DNA of 64,000 nt from Lampropedia aestuarii (GTDB lineage Bacteria; Pseudomonadota; Gammaproteobacteria; Burkholderiales; Burkholderiaceae_C), in the NCBI RefSeq assembly GCF_004803635.1, contig NZ_SSWX01000005.1, positions 50,348 to 114,347 of the forward strand. Direction: 5' to 3'. This document shows positions 9,160 to 16,277 of the stretch, piece after piece (the stretch's first letter is position 1; each line of letters starts with the position of its first letter). The position numbers and the translations under genes are program-made. A model generated the notes under the pieces. The model was not told the DNA's origin. It worked only from the letters and a program-made list of their open reading frames with translations, and searched no databases.

Positions 9160-10156
9160 TTCACCTATATCCCGTTTGGGCTTGCGCACCCGTTTAGAGT
9201 TTGTGCTGGCTGGCGCCGTCAAGACCTGGGGCCAATGGTTTCCATCCGCACTGCCCGCTTACCAGCAGGCGGCTGCGCAGCAGTACGTGTTTGGCCAGCC
9301 GCCAACACCGTCTACGGCAGGGCCCATTCCGCGTATCATCTGGGCGTATTGGAATAGTCGCGATTTGCCGCTGGTGGTGCAGCGCTGTATTGATGGCTGG
9401 CGGCGCTTGCACCCAGATTGGCGCATTGAAATTCTCAATGACGATAGCGTGCACCAGCATGCCTCGCAGTGGCCCGATGCGCTGGCAGGTGTGACGGTGC
9501 AAAAACGCTCGGATTGGTTGCGGCTGGAGTTGCTGCGTGTGCATGGCGGCTTCTGGTTGGATGCGAGCACGATTTTGACCCAGCCGCTCGATTGGGTCGT
9601 GCAGCAACAAGCAGCCACAGGCAGTGATTTTGTGGGTTTTTATCTGCAGCGCTTTACCCATTTGCCACAGTTTCCAGTGGTCGAGAGCTGGTTCATGGCA
9701 GCGCCTGCCGGCAGTGCTTTCATTGCGGATGTACAGCAAGAGTTCACGCGTGAGGTGATTGAGCAAGATGCACAGATCTATGTCGATGCGCTCAAGGCCC
9801 AAGGCATTTACGAACGCACAGTGCAAGGCATCGACAGCCCTTTGTATTTGGCTATTCACGTGACGATGCAGCGTGTCTTGCAAAGTGGCCAGGCCGCCTA
9901 CCGTTTGGATTTGTGGCAGGCCGAGCAAAGTGCATTTCTCTACCATGTGCAAGCCAAATGGAATCGGGCCGCCCTCAAGCGCAAGCTGTTTTTCATGCCT
10001 GTGCGCGGCGCGGTGGTGCCTTTGATCAAGTTGCGCGGTCCTGATCGCAAGCGGCTGGACGACTACATAGCGCGTGGCTTGTATTTGCCTGACAGCATCG
10101 CTGGCACCTTTTTGATGACCCAGACTGGGACTGATCAGGTCAAGGAGGCACGATGA
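9152..10156 (+). CDS. Capsular-polysaccharide-type glycosyltransferase, copy 1
   Basis: This 334-aa protein shows the hallmark of the Caps_synth/Gly_transf_sug group. IPRIIWAYWN is near residue 58, VVQRCIDGWRRLHPDW follows, then SDWLRLELLRVHGGFWLDAS and ILTQPLDW near 130-160, and later VVESWFMAA. The DxD-like position reads D-A-S, as commonly seen in PF05704-type proteins. It is clearly paralogous to the next gene; the two share the order IPR.IW.YW, VVQRCI.GW, LDAS and ILTQPLDWV. The ATG overlaps the previous gene by 8 bp. It is predicted to be cytoplasmic, and its substrate is unknown. Confidence 0.82.
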   Translation: MADSPISRLGLRTRLEFVLAGAVKTWGQWFPSALPAYQQAAAQQYVFGQPPTPSTAGPIPRIIWAYWNSRDLPLVVQRCIDGWRRLHPDWRIEILNDDSVHQHASQWPDALAGVTVQKRSDWLRLELLRVHGGFWLDASTILTQPLDWVVQQQAATGSDFVGFYLQRFTHLPQFPVVESWFMAAPAGSAFIADVQQEFTREVIEQDAQIYVDALKAQGIYERTVQGIDSPLYLAIHVTMQRVLQSGQAAYRLDLWQAEQSAFLYHVQAKWNRAALKRKLFFMPVRGAVVPLIKLRGPDRKRLDDYIARGLYLPDSIAGTFLMTQTGTDQVKEAR

Positions 10157-11163
10157 GTGAGCAAACAGTGTGGAGTGGAGTTTTCTGGGTAGTGCTGGTG
10201 CTGCTGCTGGTCTTGGTGCTTGCCGCACTGGCCGGGGTGTTGTGGCTGATGCGCAAGAGCCGTTTGCAAACCCTGCCTAAAGCCCAGGAAGTGGTGTTGG
10301 GCGATGCGCAATGGCCTGCCGAGCCCGCCATACCGCGCACGATCTGGACCTATTGGCATGCAGCCACGCCACCTTACGTGGTGCAGCGCTGTATTGCCGG
10401 TTGGCAGCGTTTGAATCCCGGCTACCAAGTGCATGTGTTGCATCCGGGCAATGTGGCTGAGTTTTTGCCCAACGTGCCCGAATCATTGGGCCGCCTGAAT
10501 ATTGCCAAACAGACCGACTGGATTCGACTGGCCTTGCTGCACCGCTATGGCGGCATGTGGCTGGATGCCTCGATCATCTTGACCCAGCCGTTGGACTGGG
10601 TGGAGCGAGAGCGCCGCGAAGAGCAGGCCGAATTTGTCGGCTTTTACCTGGAAGGCTATACCACGCGGGCGGCTTTTCCAGTGGTGGAGAGCTGGTTTCT
10701 GGCTGCGCTGCCAGGCAGCGTTTTTATTCGCCAGTGGCTTGAGCGCTTTGAAGCTGCAGCGATCACTGGCGAGACCGCAGATTACCTGGCGCAATTGCAG
10801 CAGCAAGGGCGCTATGAGGCCTTGACGCAGAAAATTGGCGACCCCAGCTACCACACCATCCATGTGGTTGCGCAAGATGTGCTGCAAAGCCAGTCCAGCG
10901 GCGATGCGGCCATGCGCTTGTGCTTGCTGCGTGCCGAGGACACGGCATACTGGCTGCACGTGCAGTCGGGCTGGAAGCGCAGGCCCTTGTTTGCCAAACT
11001 GCTCTGGACGCCTGGCGATGCCAGTGTGTGGCCACCGCTGGTCAAGCTGCGAGGCGGCGAGCGCACCAAGCTCAATGCATGGCTGGTGAAAAAACATTAC
11101 CGCGAAGGCAGTTTGGTTGAGCGCTTTTTGGCGCAGCCAAAACCTTCAGACCGGCGCGTCTAA
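10153..11163 (+). CDS. Capsular-polysaccharide-type glycosyltransferase, copy 2, membrane-anchored
   Basis: This 336-aa protein is a paralogue of the upstream gene, with IPRTIWTYWH, VVQRCIAGWQRLNPGY, TDWIRLALLHRYGGMW, LDAS and ILTQPLDWV. It differs by an N-terminal transmembrane anchor at about residues 8-34 (a run of V/L/A before MRKSRLQ) that copy 1 lacks. It starts at the ATGA overlap with copy 1 (4 bp) and ends the glycosyltransferase operon. The anchored/soluble pair suggests sequential transfer of similar sugars, but this is inference. Confidence 0.82.
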   Translation: MSEQTVWSGVFWVVLVLLLVLVLAALAGVLWLMRKSRLQTLPKAQEVVLGDAQWPAEPAIPRTIWTYWHAATPPYVVQRCIAGWQRLNPGYQVHVLHPGNVAEFLPNVPESLGRLNIAKQTDWIRLALLHRYGGMWLDASIILTQPLDWVERERREEQAEFVGFYLEGYTTRAAFPVVESWFLAALPGSVFIRQWLERFEAAAITGETADYLAQLQQQGRYEALTQKIGDPSYHTIHVVAQDVLQSQSSGDAAMRLCLLRAEDTAYWLHVQSGWKRRPLFAKLLWTPGDASVWPPLVKLRGGERTKLNAWLVKKHYREGSLVERFLAQPKPSDRRV

Positions 11164-11195
11164 GCCATACCAGGTACTAAACACCTAGGCACTGG

Positions 11196-11232
11196 GCTGG
11201 GCGTGTGCTGGTGCGTGTGCAGCCCAGCTTTT
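11196..11232 (+). terminator. Probable terminator after the glycosyltransferase operon
   Basis: The inverted repeat GCTGGGC (11196-11202) / GCCCAGC (11222-11228), with a 19-nt loop, is followed by TTTT. It lies between two convergent genes and is read on the plus strand. The loop is long, so its strength is uncertain. Confidence 0.45.
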
Positions 11233-12271
11233 AACTGCCGTAGCCTTGCGGATTGTTGGACTGCCAGTGCCAGGCATCACGGACCATGGCCTCCAGTGGC
11301 AGCTCGGCATGCCATTGCAGCTCCTGCGCAGCCAGGCTGGCATCGGCCCAAAAGGCCGGCAGGTCGCCGCTGCGCCGCGGTGCCATTTGGTAGGGGATGG
11401 TGATGCCGTTGACCTGCTCAAATGCCCGCACGATCTCCAGTACCGAACTACCGCGCCCTGTGCCCAAGTTCCAGGCTTTGAGGCCACTGCCCGCAGTCGA
11501 GGCGCTTGCTGCCAATTCAGCCAGTTTGGCCAAGGCAGCCAAGTGGCCTTTGGCCAAATCGACCACATGCAAATAGTCGCGCAAGCAAGTGCCGTCGGGT
11601 GTGTCGTAATCATCGCCAAAAATCGATAAATGGCTTCTGCGGCCCACGGCCACTTGTGTGATGAAGGGCAGCAAATTGTTGGGAATCCCCTGTGGGTCTT
11701 CGCCAATCAAGCCACTGGGGTGGGCCCCAATTGGATTGAAATAGCGCAGGGCCGCGACTGACCAGCGCGCATCGGCCGCGCACAGATCGGCCAGGCACTG
11801 TTCGACCATGATTTTGCTGGAGCCATACGGATTTGAGGCGATGCCCAGCGGCATGCGCTCTTGGTACGGGACAGGTGCCAATGGACCGTACACTGTGGCC
11901 GAGGAGCTAAAGACCAAACTGCGCACCTGCGCGGCATCCATGGCTTTGAGCAGACTCAGACTGCCTGCGACATTGTTGTCATAGTAACGCAGCGCCTGCT
12001 GCACGCTCTCTCCCACGGCTTTGAGGCCCGCAAAATGGATGACCGCATCGATGGCATGCGTTTGCAGCAAGGCTGTGATGGTGGCGGTATCGCGGATATC
12101 GGCTTGGGTAAATCCTGCTGTTGTACCGCAGATGCTGGCAATGCGGGTCAGGGCCTGTGCGCTGCTATTGCACAGATTGTCGACGACGTGCACCTGGTGG
12201 CCCGCTTGCAGAAGTTCCACCACGGTGTGCGCGCCAATATAGCCGGCGCCGCCAGTCACAAGAATATGCAT
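11231..12271 (-). CDS. galE: UDP-glucose 4-epimerase GalE
   Basis: This 346-aa short-chain-dehydrogenase-fold enzyme interconverts UDP-glucose and UDP-galactose. Visible features are the NAD-binding TGGAGYIG at residues 6-13, DNLCNS, HFAGLKAVGES, Ser124 in FSSSATVYG, and the catalytic Tyr149-x3-Lys153 in NPYGSSK. The start at 12271 (MHILVTGG) is chosen because the open frame upstream of it has no family resemblance. It is convergent with the glycosyltransferase operon and supplies a nucleotide sugar that this operon could use. The C-terminal region (RSGDLPAFWADASLA) is typical. The gap 12272-12432 holds its presumed promoter, with no clear boxes. Confidence 0.93.
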   Translation of the reverse strand: MHILVTGGAGYIGAHTVVELLQAGHQVHVVDNLCNSSAQALTRIASICGTTAGFTQADIRDTATITALLQTHAIDAVIHFAGLKAVGESVQQALRYYDNNVAGSLSLLKAMDAAQVRSLVFSSSATVYGPLAPVPYQERMPLGIASNPYGSSKIMVEQCLADLCAADARWSVAALRYFNPIGAHPSGLIGEDPQGIPNNLLPFITQVAVGRRSHLSIFGDDYDTPDGTCLRDYLHVVDLAKGHLAALAKLAELAASASTAGSGLKAWNLGTGRGSSVLEIVRAFEQVNGITIPYQMAPRRSGDLPAFWADASLAAQELQWHAELPLEAMVRDAWHWQSNNPQGYGS

Positions 12272-12432
12272 AGAAAAAGCCAGAAGAAAAAAGGGGCTGC
12301 AACAGGCTGGGCCTGGTGCACTGCTGGTGGCATTGTGCCTGATGGGCGCACGCACATGCCGCCTGCCTGGCAATTGCCGCATGCACGCAAGCACCCAATG
12401 GGCTTGCGCTAAGGCTATGCATAACTACGTTC

Positions 12433-13698
12433 TTATGACTGCTGGCTGAGTGTCTCCGCCGCTTTTGGCAAGCTGAGCACGAACACCGCACCACCGCCTT
12501 CGCGTGCCTCGCAATGGACGCTGCCGCCATGGCGCAGCGCGATCGTTTTGACCAGCGACAAGCCAAGGCCCACGCCGCCAGAGCGTTCGCTGGCGCCGGG
12601 GGCGCGGTAAAACGGCTCGAAAATCCGCTCACGCAGTGCATGCGGAACGCCGGGGCCGCGGTCACTGACGCGCACCTCAATTGCGCGCTGGTTGGGCTGC
12701 AGCAATAAGTCAATGGGGCCTTGGCTGTAGCGGTCTGCATTCTCCAGCAAATTGCGAATGGCGCGGCGCAGCAGTTTGGCTTCGCCGTAGACTTCCATAT
12801 CAGGCACTTGCTGCGCTTGGCCATCGCCTGGCATGGCGATATCGAGTTCGGCGCCAATGCGCGCAGACTCCTCGGCACACAAGCCAATCAGATCGATCAT
12901 TTCCAAGACAATGGGCGTGTCCTCGGCCAAGTCCAGGCGGCTTGCCAGCAAAATCTCATCGATCAATTGGTCTAACTCGGCAATGTTGCGCTGGATCTCT
13001 TGCCGTGCAACCGGCGATGGTTGGCCATTTTCAGACAACTCCAAACCCATGCGGATGCGTGCCAATGGGGAGCGCAACTCATGCGAGGCATTGGCCAGCA
13101 GGGCTTTGTGTGAGCGCACCAACGTCTCGATGCGCTCAGCTGCCGCGTTGAATTGGCCAGCCAACTCGGCCACTTCATCGTGCCCTTTGTCGGGGATACG
13201 CACTGACAAATCGCCCTCGCCAAAGCGCTGCACACCAAGGCGCAGATTCTCTAGGCGCTTCATCAGGTGGCGAATGATTGGAAAGACGCCAATGATGACG
13301 GCCAGCGACACCAGCCCCAACAGCCATAAATACCCAAATGGGGGCTGAAGCAGCAGAAAAATCCAGCCCTCATCATGCCTTGATCGTGGCGAGGGCCTGT
13401 TCGGTCTGGGGGCAAATCTGGCGAGCAACTCCTGGCCATCATCGGTGCGAATTCTGATCGCAAAACCGGGCTCTTTGGATGCGGCAAAGGTGGACATGCC
13501 CCGCACTACTGGTGCTCCTGGCTGATCCAGGCGTGTAATCACCACCTCTCTGGGGACTTCAACACGTACGCGCTCATTGCTCTCTTCGGCCACACTCCAA
13601 CCCCAGCCAACAGCCAGCATCAAGACGGCCACACACACTACGACTGCGAGCCAGATGCGCAGGTACATGCGTTTGGAGAAGGGGTTGCTAAAAGCCAT
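12433..13698 (-). CDS. Two-component sensor histidine kinase (RstB/CpxA-like)
   Basis: This 421-aa membrane kinase has TM1 at about residues 12-34, a short periplasmic sensor of about 75 residues, and TM2 at about 115-140. A HAMP domain follows, then HisKA with His206 in NASHELRSPLARIR. The HATPase domain has an N-box (RNLLENADRY), G1 DRGPGVP and G2 GGVGLGLSLV. It lies 41 bp downstream of its response regulator gene and is surely co-transcribed with it. The domain order and the ASHELRSPLARIRMGLEL box resemble RstB/CpxA-type kinases of proteobacteria. The stimulus is not evident from the sensor sequence. Confidence 0.88.
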   Translation of the reverse strand: MAFSNPFSKRMYLRIWLAVVVCVAVLMLAVGWGWSVAEESNERVRVEVPREVVITRLDQPGAPVVRGMSTFAASKEPGFAIRIRTDDGQELLARFAPRPNRPSPRSRHDEGWIFLLLQPPFGYLWLLGLVSLAVIIGVFPIIRHLMKRLENLRLGVQRFGEGDLSVRIPDKGHDEVAELAGQFNAAAERIETLVRSHKALLANASHELRSPLARIRMGLELSENGQPSPVARQEIQRNIAELDQLIDEILLASRLDLAEDTPIVLEMIDLIGLCAEESARIGAELDIAMPGDGQAQQVPDMEVYGEAKLLRRAIRNLLENADRYSQGPIDLLLQPNQRAIEVRVSDRGPGVPHALRERIFEPFYRAPGASERSGGVGLGLSLVKTIALRHGGSVHCEAREGGGAVFVLSLPKAAETLSQQS

Positions 13699-13739
13699 GC
13701 TGGAATTTGAAAAAATGGATGGGCAAGGGGGCCAAAGCC

Positions 13740-14468
13740 TCAGTCCTGCTGCTTGGCAAACACATAGCCCACACCGCGCACGGTAAGGATGCGGCGTGGG
13801 TTTTTGATATCGCTCTCAATGGCGGCGCGAATGCGGCCCATATGCACATCGATTGAGCGGTCAAAGGCTTCGAGCTCACGGCCACGCACGGCTTCCATGA
13901 TCTGGTCGCGTGTCAGAACCCGCCCAGCCCGCTCGGCCAGTGTCACCAGCAAGTCAAATTGGTAGGATGTCAAATCGGCGGCTTGCCCTGCGACCGTGAC
14001 AACGCGGGCGCTGCGGTCGATCTCCAAAGAGCCAAAGCGCATCACATCATGCGCTTGGGTATCAGCCGCCACAGCACCGGTATTTTGACGGCGCAATAAA
14101 GCACGGATGCGAGCCAATAGCTCACGTGGCTCAAACGGCTTGGGCAAGTAGTCGTCTGCGCCAATCTCCAGGCCAATCACGCGGTCCATCGGATCGCCTT
14201 TGGCGGTCAGCATAAGGATCGGCAGTGAGGCGATGGGGGCTGGCATGGTGCGAATTTGGCGGCAAACATCCAGGCCATCCATGTCAGGCAGCATCAAGTC
14301 CAACACCACCAACTCGGCTGCAGGCTGGGCCGCGTTAGGGCTGAGACGTTCAAGACCTGCGCGCGCATCCGGCGCATGCGTGACAGCGAAGCCCGATTGC
14401 GCAAGATATTCAGACACCATCTGCGCCAGACGCACATCGTCCTCAATCATCAAGATGGATGTATTCAT
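13740..14468 (-). CDS. OmpR/PhoB-family response regulator (RstA/CpxR-like)
   Basis: This 242-aa protein has a receiver domain (IEDD at 8-11, phospho-acceptor Asp57 in VVLDLMLPDMDG, Thr in MLTAKGD, Lys in LPKPFEP). A winged-helix DNA-binding domain follows (SYQFDLLVTLAERAGRVLTRDQIM, then RSIDVHMGRIRAAI and VRGVGYVF). The start at 14468 (MNTSILMIEDD) follows normal family length; the open frame extends upstream to 14579 without homology. Paired GTAAA motifs lie about 150 bp upstream (14621-14636) and may be its own target site. Confidence 0.9.
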   Translation of the reverse strand: MNTSILMIEDDVRLAQMVSEYLAQSGFAVTHAPDARAGLERLSPNAAQPAAELVVLDLMLPDMDGLDVCRQIRTMPAPIASLPILMLTAKGDPMDRVIGLEIGADDYLPKPFEPRELLARIRALLRRQNTGAVAADTQAHDVMRFGSLEIDRSARVVTVAGQAADLTSYQFDLLVTLAERAGRVLTRDQIMEAVRGRELEAFDRSIDVHMGRIRAAIESDIKNPRRILTVRGVGYVFAKQQD

Positions 14469-14617
14469 AAACAAAAAGCCCCATATGCGGCCCTGCCAAT
14501 CAGGGCCTGAAAACAAACGAAAGACCAATTTTTTCGGCAAGCTGGGCGCGATTGCCATGTGCTTGCGAGCAATAACCATGCAATGTCACTGCATAAGCAG
14601 CGCTTTAGTTTGTCGTC

Positions 14618-14636
14618 TTTGTAAACACTTTGTAAA
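14618..14636. promoter_or_regulatory. Direct repeat TTTGTAAA-cac-TTTGTAAA, candidate response-regulator box
   Basis: Two perfect 8-bp repeats start at 14618 and 14629, 11 bp apart, roughly one helical turn. That is the geometry OmpR-family dimers prefer. The core GTAAA-N6-GTAAA resembles the CpxR consensus (GTAAA-N5-GTAAA), but the spacing is one base longer. The 361-bp gap 14469-14829 otherwise shows no gene. Confidence 0.35.
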
Positions 14637-14829
14637 GTAGGCGGGATCTGCGCTGTAGTCCGAAAAGCAACACTGCCGTTCGCTTGGTCTAACGTGCTGC
14701 AGAAGCGGCTCATCAATAGCGCGGGAATGTGCCGCGCTTGCCAACGGCCTTGGTTGCTGTCAGGCAGCAGTGTGGTGCTCTAGAGCGCAGCCCATGTGAG
14801 GACTGCGATGTGTAGGCCAGTTGGGGGTA

Positions 14830-15501
14830 TCAGGCCTGCACGCGTTTGACGGTGAGCAATCCAGCGCCAATGGCGACCAATAAGCCGCCAAAAATGCGGT
14901 TTTGCCACAGTTGCGCCTTGTAGCTTTTGAGCCAGCGGCTGAGCAGACTGGCGCTGGCGGCATAGCCATTCATCACCACCGTGTCGACGGCGCACATGGT
15001 CACGCCCAGGATCAGCAATTGCAGCAGCAAGGAGCGGTTCGGGTCGATGAACTGCGGCAGCACCGCCACCATGAACAAAATGCCTTTGGGGTTGGTGGCG
15101 TTGGTGAAGAAACCAGTCAGCACACGCTGCTTCCAATTGAGCGTGCCGCCGCGTTTACTGGCATTGGGGTCCGCCGTGAGTGCCGCCTCAGAGGTCTCAA
15201 TTGCTTGCTCGGAAGAGGGCTTTTGCAGGCATTGCTTGATGCCCAAATACATCAAATACAAGGCGCCTACGACCTTGACGGCCAAAAAAGCCATCTCCGA
15301 GGCGATCAGCAGCGAGCCAACACCGGCACCAGCCACTACCAGCACGAGCACCAGGCCCAACTGCAAGCCCAGCACCGTGGCACTGGAGCGCTTCCAGCCG
15401 TAGCTCAGGCCATGGCTCATTGACAGCACCGCGCCGGAGCCTGGCGAGATCGCAATCACCCATGCCGCAATAAAAAAAGTGAACCAGACATGCCATTGCA
15501 T
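14830..15501 (-). CDS. LysE/RhtB-family amino-acid exporter
   Basis: This 223-aa protein has six predicted helices and the family signature around residues 12-35 (AAWVIAISPGSGAVLSMSHGLSYG). A second block reads VVGALYLMYLGIKQ, and the C-terminal half has FFTNATNPKGILFMVAVLPQF. Members export amino acids such as leucine, threonine or lysine across the inner membrane. ATG 15501 has AGGAG six bases upstream. A TTG two codons earlier sits on the AGGAG itself and is unlikely to be the start. The gene is monocistronic. The substrate is not assignable. Confidence 0.88.
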   Translation of the reverse strand: MQWHVWFTFFIAAWVIAISPGSGAVLSMSHGLSYGWKRSSATVLGLQLGLVLVLVVAGAGVGSLLIASEMAFLAVKVVGALYLMYLGIKQCLQKPSSEQAIETSEAALTADPNASKRGGTLNWKQRVLTGFFTNATNPKGILFMVAVLPQFIDPNRSLLLQLLILGVTMCAVDTVVMNGYAASASLLSRWLKSYKAQLWQNRIFGGLLVAIGAGLLTVKRVQA

Positions 15502-15660
15502 AGCCAACTCCTAGTGGAAAACCGACTCTTGCTCTTGTAGCACTTGCTTGTATATCACGAGGCAGTGCGGCTTTGATGCATCACCTGTATGCAGGCATTG
15601 CATGGCCTGGGGCTGCAGGCGCGCGGTACACATCACAATCCAGGCAAACAAAAAGCCGTT

Positions 15661-15681
15661 GCATAGCAACGGCTTTTGAGA
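15661..15681 (-). terminator. Terminator of tRNA-Leu copy 1
   Basis: On the minus strand, CCGTTG...CAACGG with extended AAAAGCC/GGCTTTT arms forms a hairpin with U-rich flanks just downstream of the first tRNA gene. It differs in sequence from the terminator that follows copies 2 and 3. Confidence 0.6.
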
Positions 15682-15686
15682 ATGTG

Positions 15687-15773
15687 TGGTGCCCAGGAGA
15701 GGACTCGAACCTCCACGGAGTTGCCCCCGCTAGCACCTGAAGCTAGTGCGTCTACCAATTTCGCCACCTGGGC
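15687..15773 (-). tRNA. tRNA-Leu(CAG), copy 1 (promoter-distal)
   Basis: This 87-nt class II tRNA has encoded CCA. The acceptor stem is GCCCAGG/CCTGGGC with discriminator A. The anticodon stem CTAGC/GCTAG has loop TTCAGGT, giving anticodon CAG, which reads CUG. A long variable arm (GGGGGCAACTCC) and T-loop GGTTCGAGTCC are present. It is identical to the two other copies. Upstream on the minus strand is a possible promoter with -10 TAGAAT followed by a GCGTC discriminator. Confidence 0.96.
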
Positions 15774-15916
15774 ACTTCAGGAAAGACGCAATTCTATCTG
15801 AGAATTTGCAGCTTTTAAAGCATTTACTGCATTTGGCATCAAAATATTTTTAAAAATATTCTTCGCCGCCGAAAAACAAAAAAGCCACTCAAGAGAGTGA
15901 CTTTTGTCGTTAAACT

Positions 15917-16003
15917 TGGTGCCCAGGAGAGGACTCGAACCTCCACGGAGTTGCCCCCGCTAGCACCTGAAGCTAGTGCGTCTACCAATTTCGCCACCTG
16001 GGC
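15917..16003 (-). tRNA. tRNA-Leu(CAG), copy 2
   Basis: Sequence is identical to copy 1, 230 bp away: anticodon CAG, encoded CCA, 87 nt. It has its own apparent promoter region and a downstream terminator, at about 15886-15912, with stem GTCACTC/GAGTGGC and a T-run on the minus strand. Confidence 0.96.
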
Positions 16004-16146
16004 ACTTCAGGAAAGACGCAATTCTATCTGAGAATTTGCAGCTTTTAAAGCATTTACTGCATTTGGCATCAAAATATTTTTAAAAATATTCTTCGCCGCC
16101 GAAAAACAAAAAAGCCACTCAAGAGAGTGACTTTTGTCGTTAAACT

Positions 16147-16233
16147 TGGTGCCCAGGAGAGGACTCGAACCTCCACGGAGTTGCCCCCGCTAGCACCTGA
16201 AGCTAGTGCGTCTACCAATTTCGCCACCTGGGC
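16147..16233 (-). tRNA. tRNA-Leu(CAG), copy 3 (promoter-proximal)
   Basis: Sequence is identical to copies 1 and 2. Its upstream flank differs from theirs: on the minus strand there is TACAAT as a possible -10, about 14 bases before the gene, in the spacer shared with the divergent rnr gene. The downstream terminator is the same as for copy 2. Confidence 0.96.
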
Positions 16234-16277
16234 ACTTCAGGAAAGACAGCAATTGTAATCCAAAAAACGGATCTGTT

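Larger units (their letters stand above)
15687..16146. repeat. Two perfect 230-bp tandem units (third partial at 16147-16240)
   Basis: Bases 15687-15916 and 15917-16146 are identical by eye, including the 143-bp spacers. Each unit carries one tRNA-Leu gene, its upstream promoter region and the terminator of the next gene (TCACTC/GAGTGG-type stem before TTTTTT on the minus strand). The third tRNA copy keeps identity only to about 16247, where its flank diverges into the rnr leader. Perfect identity of non-coding spacers indicates recent duplication or ongoing homogenisation. Confidence 0.95.

Noticed and set aside
9194-10228. Minus-strand ORF of 344 codons opposite the glycosyltransferase pair
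   Set aside because: Antisense to two genes with clear motifs; no ribosome-binding site or domain.
15687-16233. Regularly spaced identical repeats considered as a CRISPR array
   Set aside because: The repeats are 87-nt tRNA genes with encoded CCA, and the spacers are identical to each other, the opposite of CRISPR.
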